In this document: positions 1 to 64,000 of the stretch, one piece after another
Position numbering within the stretch: position 1 is the first letter of the stretch
Layout of the letters: every line of letters starts with the position of its first letter
Source of the DNA: Manis javanica
Lineage: Eukaryota > Chordata > Mammalia > Pholidota > Manidae
Length of the DNA: 64,000 nt
Assembly: GCF_040802235.1 (NCBI RefSeq)
Contig: NC_133170.1
Location: 49,113,501 to 49,177,500, forward strand
Direction of reading: 5' to 3'
Made by a program: the position numbers and the translations under genes
The notes under the pieces: model-generated
Databases searched by the model: none
Told to the model about the DNA's origin: nothing
What the model saw: only the letters and a program-made list of their open reading frames with translations

Positions 1-2520
1 CTGCTACGATTTTGCTCATCTCAGAGCAAGTCTTTACCAAATTAGGAAAGACAGTGAGGCCTCACATTCTGACTCTGTTTTCACATGTGGCGTAGTGAAC
101 AGGAAAAGGCTGTTACACACACGGCATTCAAATATTGCTCTAGCTTCTCAGCTTAATCATCTATTAATTGTGGGTAAGATAACCTACCTATTAATGAACT
201 GCCGCTATGATCAAATGAGACACTGAAGTATTGGCACTTATTAGATATGAAGGTGGCCATTATTAGTTTAGATCCATTCTAAATTTCTTATCAGAGATGA
301 AGCACTGTTTTGGTCAATATAGAGATGTGACTGAATACATGCTCAGTGGAATATAACCAGACATGGCTTATGTTATTTTATTCTTCTTCTTCCCCAAGAG
401 CATGTAAGGAAGGAATACCACCACATGGATTGGAGCTATTAGCTTTTAAGAGTGTATTCATTCAGATTATAAAATCAAAATACAATTTATTGTGTTTTAG
501 AGCAAAAAAATATTTTAAAATTATTTCACAAAGCATCCATATCTAGAGTAATCTTCAAATTATAGTAAATTTATTCTCCAGAAAAGCTTAACTAGTTAGA
601 AAAAAATCATTGGTTCTAATATCAATTTTAATACCTCAACTTAACATTACCATCAAATTATCTATATTCATGAACGCCTACTAAAACAGCAACCCACACA
701 ACAGATCTGTAATTATGTAACCCTGGAACTTGGTAGAAAGACAGACTGAGACGTGTGAGTCTTGCCTACATTCCTAATCCACTGAATTGTTTGAACAGGT
801 CATTTACCTTCTCTGGGTTTGCATTTCCTCGGTGAAAAATGAGGAGTCTGGGTTAAATTAGCTCTAACAACCCCTTCTATTCCACAAGTCCATGATAAAG
901 TGTTCTCTAGCCCACCCTTAACCTGAGACACTTCTTTTCCTTGTAAATTGATGAAAACATGAGATGTAGCTTCTCGTTCATATTAGGAATGTGACTTCCG
1001 TCAATGGACTTAACTTTAAAAAACACTGCAACAAACAGAACATTGTAAAATTCATCATGATGGGATCTGACCTGAAACCAAGATATAAATCCTTTTCAAA
1101 GAATGAGCAACGGCGTCAGATGTCATCAATCAGTGTGTCTCAGAATGTGGTGGTTACTGCCTCAGCGCTTCTGCATGCTTTCTAGAAACCACAGGCCATG
1201 TGCTCTTAAATGAGATCCTAAATGCTTGCTACATGGAGAGATCCTAACATCAGTGCCAGCTTTTGAGAAGTGTGCTATCAGCCCTTTGCCTATGTCACTT
1301 TTGCCTTACCATTTACTGTCACTTAACTTTACACATCACTGAGAATTGTTTTATCCCATACCTTCTGGACTATTTCCAAATTTTTCTGTATAACCAAATA
1401 CCTATTAACGTGTGTTGGGTACCCTTGGGGTTGAAACTCTCATGGAACACATTTAAGGAAAGTGTACAACTACTTTTCAACAGTTCAACTCTGTAAAAAC
1501 AGAACATTTGAACTTTAATCACTTGTCTGCTTAAAGCCACAGAAGAGAATGTTTTTCACAGATACAGTACATTAGTAGAGTTCCCACATTTTTATTACCA
1601 TCTGTTTTTAAAAACTGCTTTTGATCTCTATGTTTTGTCCTACAGGTTAAGAGGGCCAGTTCACTTGATCATCAAAATGCTCACATGGTAATACCAGATA
1701 CCTCAAGACAGTAATAGTCATCTAATTTTATGTAGTTAGTCACTATGCTATGTGGCCAAATACAAATGCTATAATTAACTCAAGAGCCTGAGAATTCCAG
1801 AAAACTTTCTAATATTCAAGACATATTAATAACTTTACAAGCACAAACAACTTTAGCAAGAAGGTGATCCTCAGCAAAATTTGACTATAGTTAAAAAGCA
1901 AATCTAAGACCTTTGTTTCAGGATCTCAGTGCATATTTTGTAATGCTATAAATGTTCCAGCAAGTTACACAGAGTGAGAACCACTAAGAATGTACTTTTC
2001 TTCTATTAAGAGAACTCACTTGGTAGAACAAACAAAGGCACTTAGAGGAAAGGGGTTGTCTTTTTCACCACTGCCTCCTTCACAGTGCTATCACAGTGCT
2101 TTTGTACACACACACTCAATTAATTTCACTATATTTAATTGGAGAAGTTATATGGAACACATACAAAAACTTGATGAAACATATAAATACTGTATAACTC
2201 AGTTACATACTTTCAAAGTTAAAAATAGATATTTTATACAATGAGGTAGATAAAAATACTCAAAAAGTAAAACATATTCTGAAGTGTCCATAAATTATGG
2301 ATTTATAATGTATCTTTGAATTTATGCAATATTGAATGTTCTCATAATTCATCTAGTCAAGCATTTTTCAATGTTTAACATACTTATTAGAGACTTTTAT
2401 TTGGCCAAAATAACCACTAAAAAGATATAAGGCAAAATAATTAATTTTATTTCTTAAATGCCTATGTATTTACAATCATACAAATTTTCATGCATTATAA
2501 CTTAATCCTACACCTTCACA
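1..2520. other. 3' flank of NGLY1, no gene recognised
   Basis: This AT-rich stretch lies beyond the likely end of the NGLY1 transcript. All open frames are short and none resembles a known protein. The only repeat I recognise is a degraded MIR SINE near 740-905. The rest looks like unique non-coding DNA. Confidence 0.6.
740..905 (+). repeat. MIR SINE, degraded
   Basis: The stretch follows the MIR core: a 'caggtcattt accttctctggg' type segment, then 'catttcctc', then a 'gtgaaaaatgagg' segment. This matches the 'cctcagtttcctcatctgtaaaatg' part of the family with many substitutions. Edges are approximate. Confidence 0.6.
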
Positions 2521-2526
2521 TTTATT
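2521..2526 (-). terminator. NGLY1: Candidate NGLY1 polyadenylation signal
   Basis: This is AATAAA on the minus strand, the first canonical hexamer downstream of the stop codon, about 420 nt away. Weaker alternatives lie further downstream. The call rests on position and motif only. Confidence 0.4.
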
Positions 2527-2947
2527 AAAAATTAAAAATTGTAAGAAATCTAATTCAATAACTTACGAAGAAATGAATGATCAGAAAATGCCAGATTACT
2601 ATCATGAGCTTAAGCTTTTGCCATAATCAGGAGCAACATTTTATCATAAGTATCTTCATTTCACTTTTAAAACTATACTTAGTTTTTAGATTAAAATCTC
2701 ACACTGGGGCAATAAGACTACTCCAAATTATAGTCACATATGGAAGGGAGCTTTTAGCTCCAAGTTTCATTATGATCCATAGTGTAAAGACATTATTTTC
2801 ATGAGGGTTACATGATGGATAGCCAGCACAAGAAATATGCTAGCAGAGGGTAGAAAACTGTCAACTGAGCATGCACGGAACCAACAGACCACTTTAGAAC
2901 ATCGTAAGTCCTTGATTATTGTCAGCTTTTCTATAGTGTTCAGGTTC
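2521..2947 (-). other. NGLY1: Probable NGLY1 3'UTR
   Basis: The NGLY1 stop codon ends at 2948. Read on the minus strand, a first canonical AATAAA hexamer lies at 2526-2521, giving a 3'UTR of about 430-450 nt. Further AATAAA-like hexamers occur near 2450 and 2400. The actual cleavage site cannot be fixed from sequence alone, so the left edge is an inference. Confidence 0.4.
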
Positions 2948-55830
<52,883 letters not shown>

Positions 55831-57009
55831 TAGCCTGGAGGATTGGGGGCTGTTTGGGGAGGGTGGGAAGCTTGGAGTTAGGAGGGCAAGGACCTGGTCG
55901 GCAGGGCTGCCGTCTTCGACCCAGTGGGCCGGCGATCCTGGTGATCAGGGCCAGGGAGCTTGGGCAGGAGCGGCGGGGTGGCGGGTGCAGGCCTGTGCTG
56001 CCTGGCGTCGTAGCCGCTGTGCTCCCCCGCAGTGGGCCTCGGTAGATCCAGCCACGGGGCTGGGGAAACGCTCCCACCACCAACCACCTCCATTTCCCCA
56101 AATAAAACAATCTTAGAGCTTCCTCCTCGCAGATTGCTAGGCCTTCCTGGAAAGATGTGGATAAAAGACCCCAGAAGGAAGGACCAATGTTCAAAAACAA
56201 ACGCGTGGCTATAAACTCTGCCGGGTTTCTAGTGTTATGGATACTAATTTTAGAATTAGGTAAATGATTGAAAATATTTTGCATAAGTACTAGCTCAAAT
56301 ACAAAGATACTTCCGTAAAGAAGTGTTTTGCATATAGTGGGTTGTGGACTCAACATACTGTTGGTGACTAGCATAAAACACACAGTAATGACAAAATAAA
56401 ATGGGCAAGGTGTGGGGGCAGTAAAAATATATATCTAACGAAGTACAGGCAGGTATTATTTCATGATTTTGTTTTGCAGGTAGATCATGTGATTACTGTC
56501 CTTCATTCCTCTTAGAAGATGAATCCTAAACGCATTAATCCTTGGTCTCACTATACCCTTGAGTCCCTCACACTGATGGATCCTTTTTTGGAGATCTAAC
56601 GTTTCCAAACCTCAACAAGTATTTTTCTTGACCTAATGCTTTTAAGATATTTGCCTAGTAGCTTATTTAAATATTCCTGTTGCTTTATCTTCTGTTTGCT
56701 TTTTAAATTTGAAATTTTCTTTCAGTATCTCTGAGCAAGACTCTGAGCTATACCATCCACTTCAGTTACCATTCATCACTAGACATATGTGAGAAGTTTC
56801 TGATATGTAGGTTTTTGGACTAGCTTCTAAGACTCGTGTGTTTAACCAGTAGTATGTTGCTAGCTGCTGTAACTAAAATTATGTCTTAACACAAGAGAAC
56901 TCTCTTGCTCACATAATAGTTTAATAATGCAGGTGCCATTATTCAGTGGGCAACTTTCCTCAAAGTAATGATTCAGGGACCCAAGCTCCTTCCAACCCAT
57001 GAAATTAAG

Positions 57010-57215
57010 ATCAAAAAACATATTCTAAAGGTCCAGGTAGTAAATGCTTCAGGCTTTGTGGCCATAAGGTCTCTGTTTCAGCTGTTTAATATTGCCTTTG
57101 CAGTTATAGTTCCATAGACAATGCTTTAAAATATTGGCATGGCTATGTTTCAATGAAACTTTTATTTACAAAACAAGCAGCCTGCTGGATTTGGCCTATA
57201 GCTTGCTAAGTCCTG
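57010..57215 (+). repeat. hAT-type MER repeat, second copy
   Basis: 'gtaaatgcttcaggctttgt', 'ggccataaggtctctgtttc', 'caatgaaacttttatttaca' and 'ggatttggcctatagc'. Same family as 25165-25400. Confidence 0.65.
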
Positions 57216-58649
57216 CCATAGAGATGCAGAGACTTCTGCTTTTCGTGAGTAGTTGGGCAAAAAGAGGGCATACCTGCTTCAAAACCATACGTATGACACA
57301 CAACATTTTCTCTACCATGTAATTGGTGAAAATGAAGCCCTATCTAGATAAAAGGAGGGAAGCTAGGAAATGTAGTCCCTGTGGGTGGATAGGTACCACC
57401 CACAACTCTAAAGGATACAGTGGGGTTATAACTTGCTGTCTCTACCACAAACTGTATTCACCTTAATTTGAGTTTCATTTTTCACATTTGTCCTTCTAAT
57501 AATTGTATAAGATTATTATATACAATGTAGTACTTAAAACTTTTTTAAAGAAACAGGACACTTATTTTTTCAAATAAAATCTTAGGAGGAAACCCAGTAT
57601 ATACCAAACACCAAAGTGGAGGTGCTCTAGAACTGAAGCAGGAGTGTCTAAGGAAGAGAGGGACAGAATGCCATCAACTTAGCCTTCCCCTTGACAGCGG
57701 TAACGACTATAGAGCATTTTGTGGGGAACGTTCAACCACAGTGTGAACACCAGTGCCACAGAATTAACACTGTAATAATGATATGCAGTCTATAAAACCA
57801 TAGACATCATCATTTCAAGGGTAATTCAGTAAGTTATTATAGATTACCTGAAATTTAAATCTCCTTCCAAATTACTTTATCAATACTTCTAGAAGTCAAA
57901 GTTCTTCACTAACTATAAAGTCTCTTGGATACCACAATTTATGAAGCTATTCAGGGAACTTACTATAATAAGGCACTTTGACTCATTGTTTTCTCTGCTT
58001 CTTCCACTTAAGACAAGTTGAAAATATTTTGATTTTTCAGTTTCGTTTAGAAACGTATTTAAACTATGATACCCATCACTGCTTCAGACAACTAAAGGTT
58101 GTTCTAGTATTAAGTCATCTTTGAACTGCTTATTTTTTACTTTATTTTCAATTTATTTGCTCCAAAATCATCAGTTTTTTTTCAAGGATTCCAGCTATAG
58201 TAAGCTCACCATCTTTAGAGTTGACACATGGTAACACTATTCTTTAATGGAAGAAAAAAAGAAATAACCCACTAAATTTTCCCCAGGATCAGTTTTGTCA
58301 TCGAAGAGAAAATGTTAACTTCAATAAAGACCATCAGCAAGGAGAGGGGTTGAAGCCATTCAGGAACTGGTGTGGTGATTTGCTATTGTGTGATTGCATT
58401 AAATGATTAACCAACAATTATTTATAGAGCACCAGTTGAGTACAAAGCAGTCTGAGACAGGTGGCATAAGGGACTTTTAATCTAGTAGAAAAGATACAAC
58501 TAATGATAACACCTTACATACAGATAGCCCTTTAGTTGATTTTGCAAAAGAGTTATTGTGAAAAGAAAAACAAGTCGTTTGGTAAGAACTGCATGTATCT
58601 AAGTATATATAAGCCAATATGAGTGTATGTGTATATTCATGCATTTCAT

Positions 58650-58760
58650 AACCCATTCACCCACCAAATAATTTATTAGGTGGCTACGAAAGGCCAAGTA
58701 CTGTGCTAGGCCCTGTAAAGTAGGTAAGTATGGACCCTGCTTTCACAGAAGTCAGTGAAT
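58650..58760 (-). repeat. L2-like fragment
   Basis: 'aagtactgtgctaggccctg' and a 'ggaccctgctttcacagaag' segment fit reversed L2. Weak. Confidence 0.4.
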
Positions 58761-58769
58761 TTACAGTGG

Positions 58770-58910
58770 TGGTTAGACCAGCAGTGTCAGCATCACCAGC
58801 GAACTTGTCAGAAGACAGATTCTCAAGCCCCATCTTTAAACCCCATTATCTGTGTAGTAATAAGCCCTTCAGGTGATTTTGGTGTGCAGTAAAGCTTGAG
58901 AACTCCTGGT
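58770..58910 (+). repeat. MER20-like hAT remnant
   Basis: 'accagcagtgtcagcatcac', 'cagcgaacttgtcagaagac', 'agcccttcaggtgattttgg' and 'aaagcttgagaactcctgg' follow MER20. Confidence 0.65.
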
Positions 58911-59059
58911 TTAGGGAAAATAAAATTTCATGGTGAGCTGGTTTCATGGAAAAAAACTTGAATAAACACTTGAATTTGGAGGCTAAGGAGGTGGAAGAGG
59001 AGGACTTCTAGCTGTGGGCACTGCCCACACTTAATCAGGGACAATACCCTAGTAATATT

Positions 59060-59260
59060 TCCTAAACATCCCCTGCATCTCTCTCCCTTGCCATTGCCTT
59101 TGCTCAGGGCCTAATCTTTTGTCCAGTCTTAACTCTCTTCCTGTGTCCATTCCTGCATCCATGGAAGCCACCCCACACACTGTGGTGACTGATCTTTCTA
59201 ATGTACACCTCTGCTCGTGTTACTCTTCTGGTAAACGTTTTCTGTGGCTATCCCTTGCCC
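59060..59260 (+). repeat. L2 LINE fragment
   Basis: 'gtggtgactgatctttctaa', 'cctctgctcgtgttactctt' and 'ttctgtggctatcccttgcc' follow L2. Confidence 0.6.
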
Positions 59261-59579
59261 ACACTCTATGGTGTCAGAAAATAGGCAGGTAACTTAAATG
59301 TATGAAGTGGCTTTGTCTAAGACAAAAAGGAGTAGCAGAGACCTGGTGAAGAGAATGAGAGAGTTTCCCATATCCTTCCTAGAGGAATTTAGATTCAATA
59401 AAAGAATGTTGTGATCCAAATTAGACCAGGGCTGCCAATATATCATCTCTGATCTACAGGATCAAATCCACTCTTCAGCATGAAGCCAATGACTTTTTGT
59501 GGTGAGCCCCTGCTTTACTCTCATGCTTTGTTGCTGCGTCCCACACCTCAAATCTAACATTGGCTGTATTGAACTGCTG

Positions 59580-59930
59580 GCATTTTGAAAGATACCAAGT
59601 CTCCAGGCTGTTATTCTACTCCAACCTTCTGGATGCCCTTTCCCACTCAGTTTAATAGACAAACATTTACTCATTTTCAAGATGCAGTTCAAAGGTCACT
59701 TTTTTGAAGCCTTTCCTGACTTTGAAAGGTAGCATTGACCTGGTTGTTCCCTTTACATTACAATACAGTAATTCTGTTCTATTCCATGATAGCACCTGTT
59801 TCAATAGTTTGCACATTTCTATGACTGTCTTCCTTTACCAGACTATGAACTTCTTGAAAGCAACAGCCATGCCCTATTATTTTTATATGCCAGCTTCTAG
59901 CACAAGGTAGGAGGAAAACAAGTGTTGAAG
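59580..59930 (+). repeat. L2 LINE 3' fragment
   Basis: 'gatgcagttcaaaggtcact', 'gaagcctttcctgactttga', 'gactatgaacttcttgaaag' and 'gccagcttctagcacaaggt' follow the L2 3' end. Confidence 0.7.
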
Positions 59931-61539
59931 AAGATCAGTACAAGCAAATATACAGAGATGTAAACAGAAAAGCTAATGGCAGTCCAGAGACAGATAAGTT
60001 TTGCTGGATGGAAATCTATTTTTTAAAAATGGAGATGTATTTGGAAAGAGTTTTGAATCAGATCACAAAAAATTCAAGAAACTCTAAGAAGTCTGAACAG
60101 GAGGCTATCATAAGTGGAGTCTTTTTGAAGATTTTGGTGTAAGAAAACACCATAATATTGTAGCAAGGAATATAGGACCAAGTCATATGCAGCTATTAGA
60201 ATATCATAAAATTTCCACCCCATTCCAAACCAAAGGGAAGGAGATCAGAGGTACAAGTAAAAAAGAAATGACTTTTTGGTGGTTTTACTTTTCTATAAGA
60301 TTTAAATTGATATGTCACTTCTTATCCAAGGTAATTTTCCAATATTACAAAAGAAAAACAAAACAGCACATTACAACTATGTTTCCTATATGTTTGACCT
60401 TAAGGAAAATATTGTATGTCTTTTTATACTGCAATTTAAAAGTACTGCACAGCAATGAAAAGAGATTAAGTTTGGGTACATCTCACTCAACGAATGTTAC
60501 TTTATAACCATGTGTGTTTGTTTTAATTCCTCTGAAAGTCACTCTTGTTACTGAATGAAGGTCATACTCAGAAATGATTGAAATGGCCTTGGTTAAGGAT
60601 GGCTCAAGTCATAGTGGGCTTCTCTAAGCTATTTCAGAGAAAGTATATTTCAAAACTCACTTAAATCCAGTACTAACCAGGAAAAGGTAAGCTTGACTCA
60701 AATTCTTCTCTAGAGCTGGGGAAGAAGTCACAGCACTCTACCTGGAAACAATCACTTTAAGGGACTTTGTTCAGAAACAAGTATGGCTGGGAGAAATGCT
60801 ATAATCAGCTGCAGAACATATATTGTCTATCCTTTAGCTAAAGAAGAATAAAGAACACAAAACACACCTGGCACCGTATGTGAACAATACATGGTCATCT
60901 AAATAAATACCACCTTGCTGAGTTCTTTTTTTGTATTTTCATATTGTTTTCCCATCATAGATTCACAGCTAGCTCTGAGCAAATAAAGTTCTGAATTTTT
61001 CAGACACTTAGAAATAAATGTCAATATTTTTCCCTGTTCTTGTCTGTATTCTTGTCAGACATTGGCTATACTATTTTGAATGCTGCCCTATTATATTACA
61101 AGCTTTATTTATTGTAGAAATTATAGTAAATAAGGCAAATTAAAAATAAGGGGGGACATCATAATAACTGTGCATTTTTGTAGACCTTAAAGAAGTCTTT
61201 TTTTTAAAAAAAACGATATACTGTATAGCTTTGTAACTTCCATCTCCAAACACAGTCTGAACATCTTTGGACATTAACACTCACTTACAAAATTATTTTA
61301 AATGACTGCCTAGTATTTAGATGTACCACAAAATAAACCAGTTTCCTGATGTTGAGCATTTTGGTTAGTTCTACTTTACTATTACAAATAAATTTGAGAG
61401 GCATAGGAATTTCCTTAATTCTTTCCTAGGATTCGAGTAGACTATAACTGCCCCTTCTCCTGCAACAGGAGAATATAGGCATTATCATCATCTAAAAATA
61501 AAAATCCCCTTTTTGATGGACAAAAATGCTGTATCATCG

Positions 61540-61800
61540 CGTTTTGGGCACGTTCTTGATTATCTCCGGGTCACCGAGGTTGCGAGACAGGAGTTTCCGG
61601 GACAGACGCCAGCTACCTGCTGCCGCCCGCTAGGCTGACCTTCACCAAGGTGATGCGGGGGCGGGGCCACGGGCCCGGATGCATGCGCCCAGCCAGCCAA
61701 ACGGCACGCCTGCGTTTGCGCGCGCATGTGCGGACGAGCCCGTGCGGACGGCGGCTGCGCGGCCGGCGCGCGGCCGGGTGAAGGTACCGCTGATAGCTCC
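61540..61800 (+). promoter_or_regulatory. OXSM: OXSM CpG-island promoter
   Basis: CpG-dense, TATA-less. GC box at 61657-61667 and two NRF-1-like palindromic cores: tgcatgcgcc (61680-61689) and gcgcatgtgc (61722-61731). NRF-1 commonly drives nuclear genes for mitochondrial proteins, which fits OXSM. A candidate end of the non-coding first exon is at 61777 (CCGG|GTGAAG). Transcription start not fixed. Confidence 0.7.
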
Positions 61801-62437
61801 GCTTCTATTCCCGGCCCTCCGCTACACATTCCAGGCGGGGTAGGGTCGGGAAGGGGTGTCGGAGCACCTGGGGTCCGCTTTCATTTCCTCTCTCCGTGCA
61901 TTCTTTCAGGGTGTGTGTGGTGGTGCTTGAGAGGCGGTGTCGGGAACTGGCCCCACCTCTTCACTTCCCGGCCGTCGTAGGCTGGAAAACCAGTTTAATC
62001 AACACAGTTTGAAGGTCAATAAAGTCCGCTTATCGTTACCTCAAAGAATAGGCCCTGAAATGTGTTTTGTCTCACTGACACCAGAAGTGCTGTTTAGCAT
62101 AAGCTCTCATAATCCTGGAAAAGGATGCTTCGTGCAGCCCATGTCAGGCTAGGAGTGCCTTTATGCTTTTCATTGTGTAATTCTGTTTCGGTAAATTGAA
62201 TCATCATTTCACTTCCTTGTCTTCAGATGTCTGAGGGTACTTCGAGTGTAACAAGGGAGTTAAGTCCAAACACGTGGTTTGATAAGTATAAATGAAAAGG
62301 ATGTTAACATTATTTTCCCTGTCCTCGTTAACAGCTCACACCGAGCACCTGAAAGAACACCTGGGGTACTGTTTCTTAGGCCTGTAAACATTTAAACAAC
62401 AGGAAGTACGGCCTGGACGTATTGTGGTCTGTTACAG
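61778..62437 (+). other. OXSM: Probable OXSM intron 1 and 5'UTR
   Basis: From the candidate donor at 61777 to candidate acceptors at 62226 (strong tract 'cacttccttgtcttcag') or 62437 ('ctgttacag', weaker). No repeat or other gene seen. Confidence 0.45.
62227..62295 (+). other. Candidate upstream ORF of OXSM
   Basis: ATG directly after the strong acceptor at 62226, 22 codons and TGA. It exists in the mRNA only if that acceptor is used. Confidence 0.3.
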
Positions 62438-62471
62438 GAACGTGTTTCTGATCATCGGCATATCAACCATG

Positions 62472-63451
62472 ATGTCAAACTGCTTGCAAAATTTCCAAAA
62501 AATTACAAACCCTCATCATCTACATTCAAGATTATGTCAGCGATTAATAAGAAGTAAATGGAGGTTTTTTGGAACTGTGCCAACGTCCAGATTGTGTAGG
62601 CAGGTTGTCATTACTGGCATTGGTTTAGTGACTCCTCTTGGTGTTGGAACTCAACTGATATGGGATCGTCTTGTCCTAGGAGAGAGTGGAATTGTGCCAC
62701 TGGTTGGTGAAGAGTATCAGAGTATTCCTTGCAGTGTTGCTGCTTATGTGCCAAGAGGTTGTGATGAAGGTCAATTCAATGAACAAGACTTCGTGTCCAA
62801 ATCAGCTATCAAGTCCATGTCTTCTCCCACCATTATGGCCATTGCGGCTGCAGAGTTAGCCATGAGAGATTCCGGCTGGCATCCTCAGTCAGAAGCTGAT
62901 CAAGTGGCTACCGGTGTTGCAATTGGCATGGGAATGGTTCCTCTTGAAGTTGTTTCTGAAACTGCTTTGATGTTTCAGACAAAAGGCTACAATAAAGTTA
63001 GCCCATTCTTTGTCCCTAAGATACTGGTCAATATGGCAGCAGGCCAGGTCAGCATTCGATATAAACTCAAGGGCCCCAATCATGCCGTGTCCACAGCCTG
63101 TACCACAGGGGCTCATGCTGTGGGAGACTCTTATAGATTTATAGCCCATGGTAGTGCTGATGTGATGGTGGCTGGAGGCACAGATTCCTGCATTAGCCCA
63201 TTATCTCTTGCTGGGTTTTCCAGAGCCCGCGCTCTGAGCGCAAATTCTAATCCTAAATTGGCATGTCGACCATTTCATCCAAAGAGAGATGGTTTTGTGA
63301 TGGGAGAAGGTGCAGCTGTGCTGGTGCTGGAAGAACATGAACATGCTGTTCAAAGAGGGGCTCGGATCTACGCAGAAGTGTTGGGCTATGGGCTCTCAGG
63401 TGATGCTGGTCACATAACCGCCCCCGATCCCGAAGGACAAGGTGCCTTAAG
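62472..63451 (+). CDS. OXSM: OXSM, mitochondrial 3-oxoacyl-ACP synthase, first coding exon (partial gene)
   Basis: Condensing enzyme of mitochondrial type II fatty-acid synthesis; it extends acyl-ACP with malonyl-ACP, feeding octanoate for lipoic acid. The exon encodes 327 residues: a basic N-terminal targeting segment (about 1-40), then the ketoacyl-synthase N-terminal domain from [13 protein letters not shown] (45-57). The catalytic Cys is C210 in [31 protein letters not shown] (266-283) is also present. It ends in a split Arg327 (AG|) at donor AAG|GTAAAG. The two catalytic His residues lie in the next exon, outside the window; human has 459 residues in total. Start: family methionine MSNCLQNF; another ATG sits directly before it (62469). 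Confidence 0.96.
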
Positions 63452-64000
63452 GTAAAGACTGGTTTTTTCATTCATAGTATTTCTTCAAATAAGACATAGT
63501 ATTGGACTCTCAAATTAGAAGAACTTGCAGTACCATGCTTTGGTGTATGGTATCCCTGCTGTTTTTCCATTTCAGACTAAACTGTTTTTTAATTCTTTGC
63601 TTCATGATGTCTGAAATATTTGAAAGCATTTTTTTTATGAACATCCTGACAAAAATTGAATCTTAGTTACGCCAGTAAAGTTGGGAAGATGGCCATGTAT
63701 GTCTTTACCAAGTTTTCATGCCCCCAGTTGTGCTAAACAACTGTGAGTGTTCTCTCCCACAGTCCTCTTTGGCCCTTCATCAGACTGGGCAGGAGAGTTA
63801 ACCCTTTCTTCTAGATGTGCCTGGTCTCTGCTTCATTTCAGCAGGGTTCTGCTGTTACTAAATCAGCACTTCCCAACCTTTAATCACCCAGATGCATATT
63901 CTGACCCTGTAGGTCTCAGTGGTGCTTGAGGTTCTTCATTTCTAACAAGACCATGCTGCTGGTCTGAGGACCACACTTCGAGAAACGAGTTGCTGTTATT
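63452..64000 (+). other. OXSM intron, start only
   Basis: Begins GTAAAG after exon 2 and runs off the window. A MER20-like piece is at 63865-63990. The next coding exon is not reached. Confidence 0.9.
63865..63990 (-). repeat. MER20-like hAT remnant, minus orientation
   Basis: 'tttaatcacccagatgcata', 'catttctaacaagaccatgc', 'tgctggtctgaggaccacac' and 'ttcgagaaacgag' follow MER20 in reverse. Confidence 0.7.

Noticed and set aside
61726-61980. 84-codon open frame at the OXSM CpG island
   Set aside because: Composition-driven, crosses the candidate first-exon donor, and shows no homology.
62424-62471. N-terminal extension of OXSM from a GTG at 62424
   Set aside because: Not an ATG, covers a candidate splice acceptor, and is absent from the known family start.

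Overview
This is mammalian nuclear DNA. It shows spliced protein genes with GT-AG introns, two CpG-island promoters in an AT-rich background, and many LINE, MIR, hAT and LTR remnants. Nothing bacterial, phage or plasmid is present. The two genes are NGLY1 (minus strand, complete coding region) and the start of OXSM (plus strand, cut off by the right edge). They lie head to head with about 7 kb between their start codons. I recall the same neighbourhood from human 3p24. Alu, B1/B2, and the CAN, Bov, VES and ERE SINEs were not recognised. The L1 3' ends are not primate-type, so a placental mammal outside primates and rodents is likely, perhaps laurasiatherian. I cannot name the species.

Layout. 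Positions 1-2947: 3' flank and 3'UTR of NGLY1. Positions 2948-55467: NGLY1, 12 coding exons. I placed every exon by hand; all 11 introns are GT-AG, the phases agree, and the total is 1962 nt (653 codons plus stop). Positions 55468-55830: NGLY1 promoter, GC-rich, with a degenerate GC-box minisatellite. Positions 55830-61540: intergenic, with old repeats. Positions 61540-61800: OXSM CpG promoter with GC box and NRF-1-like sites. Positions 62472-63451: main coding exon of OXSM (327 residues, including the catalytic Cys). Positions 63452-64000: start of the next OXSM intron.

The gene products do not act together. NGLY1 is the cytosolic peptide:N-glycanase that removes N-glycans from misfolded glycoproteins during ER-associated degradation. 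OXSM is the mitochondrial beta-ketoacyl-ACP synthase of type II fatty-acid synthesis.

The NGLY1 introns hold the more unusual DNA: a 5'-truncated L1 with a likely 3' transduction (8290-13354), a second L1 with a perfect 16-bp target duplication (37034-39795), a solo LTR with TG...CA ends and a 4-bp target duplication (50902-51332), an oppositely oriented LTR remnant (51590 to about 51920), and a 28-36 kb zone where short segments were copied locally (28653 to 31291; 33438 and 35025 to 35725-35878). All recognised L1 pieces lie antisense to NGLY1. I found no undescribed gene system. The locally copied segments and the transduction are the best leads.
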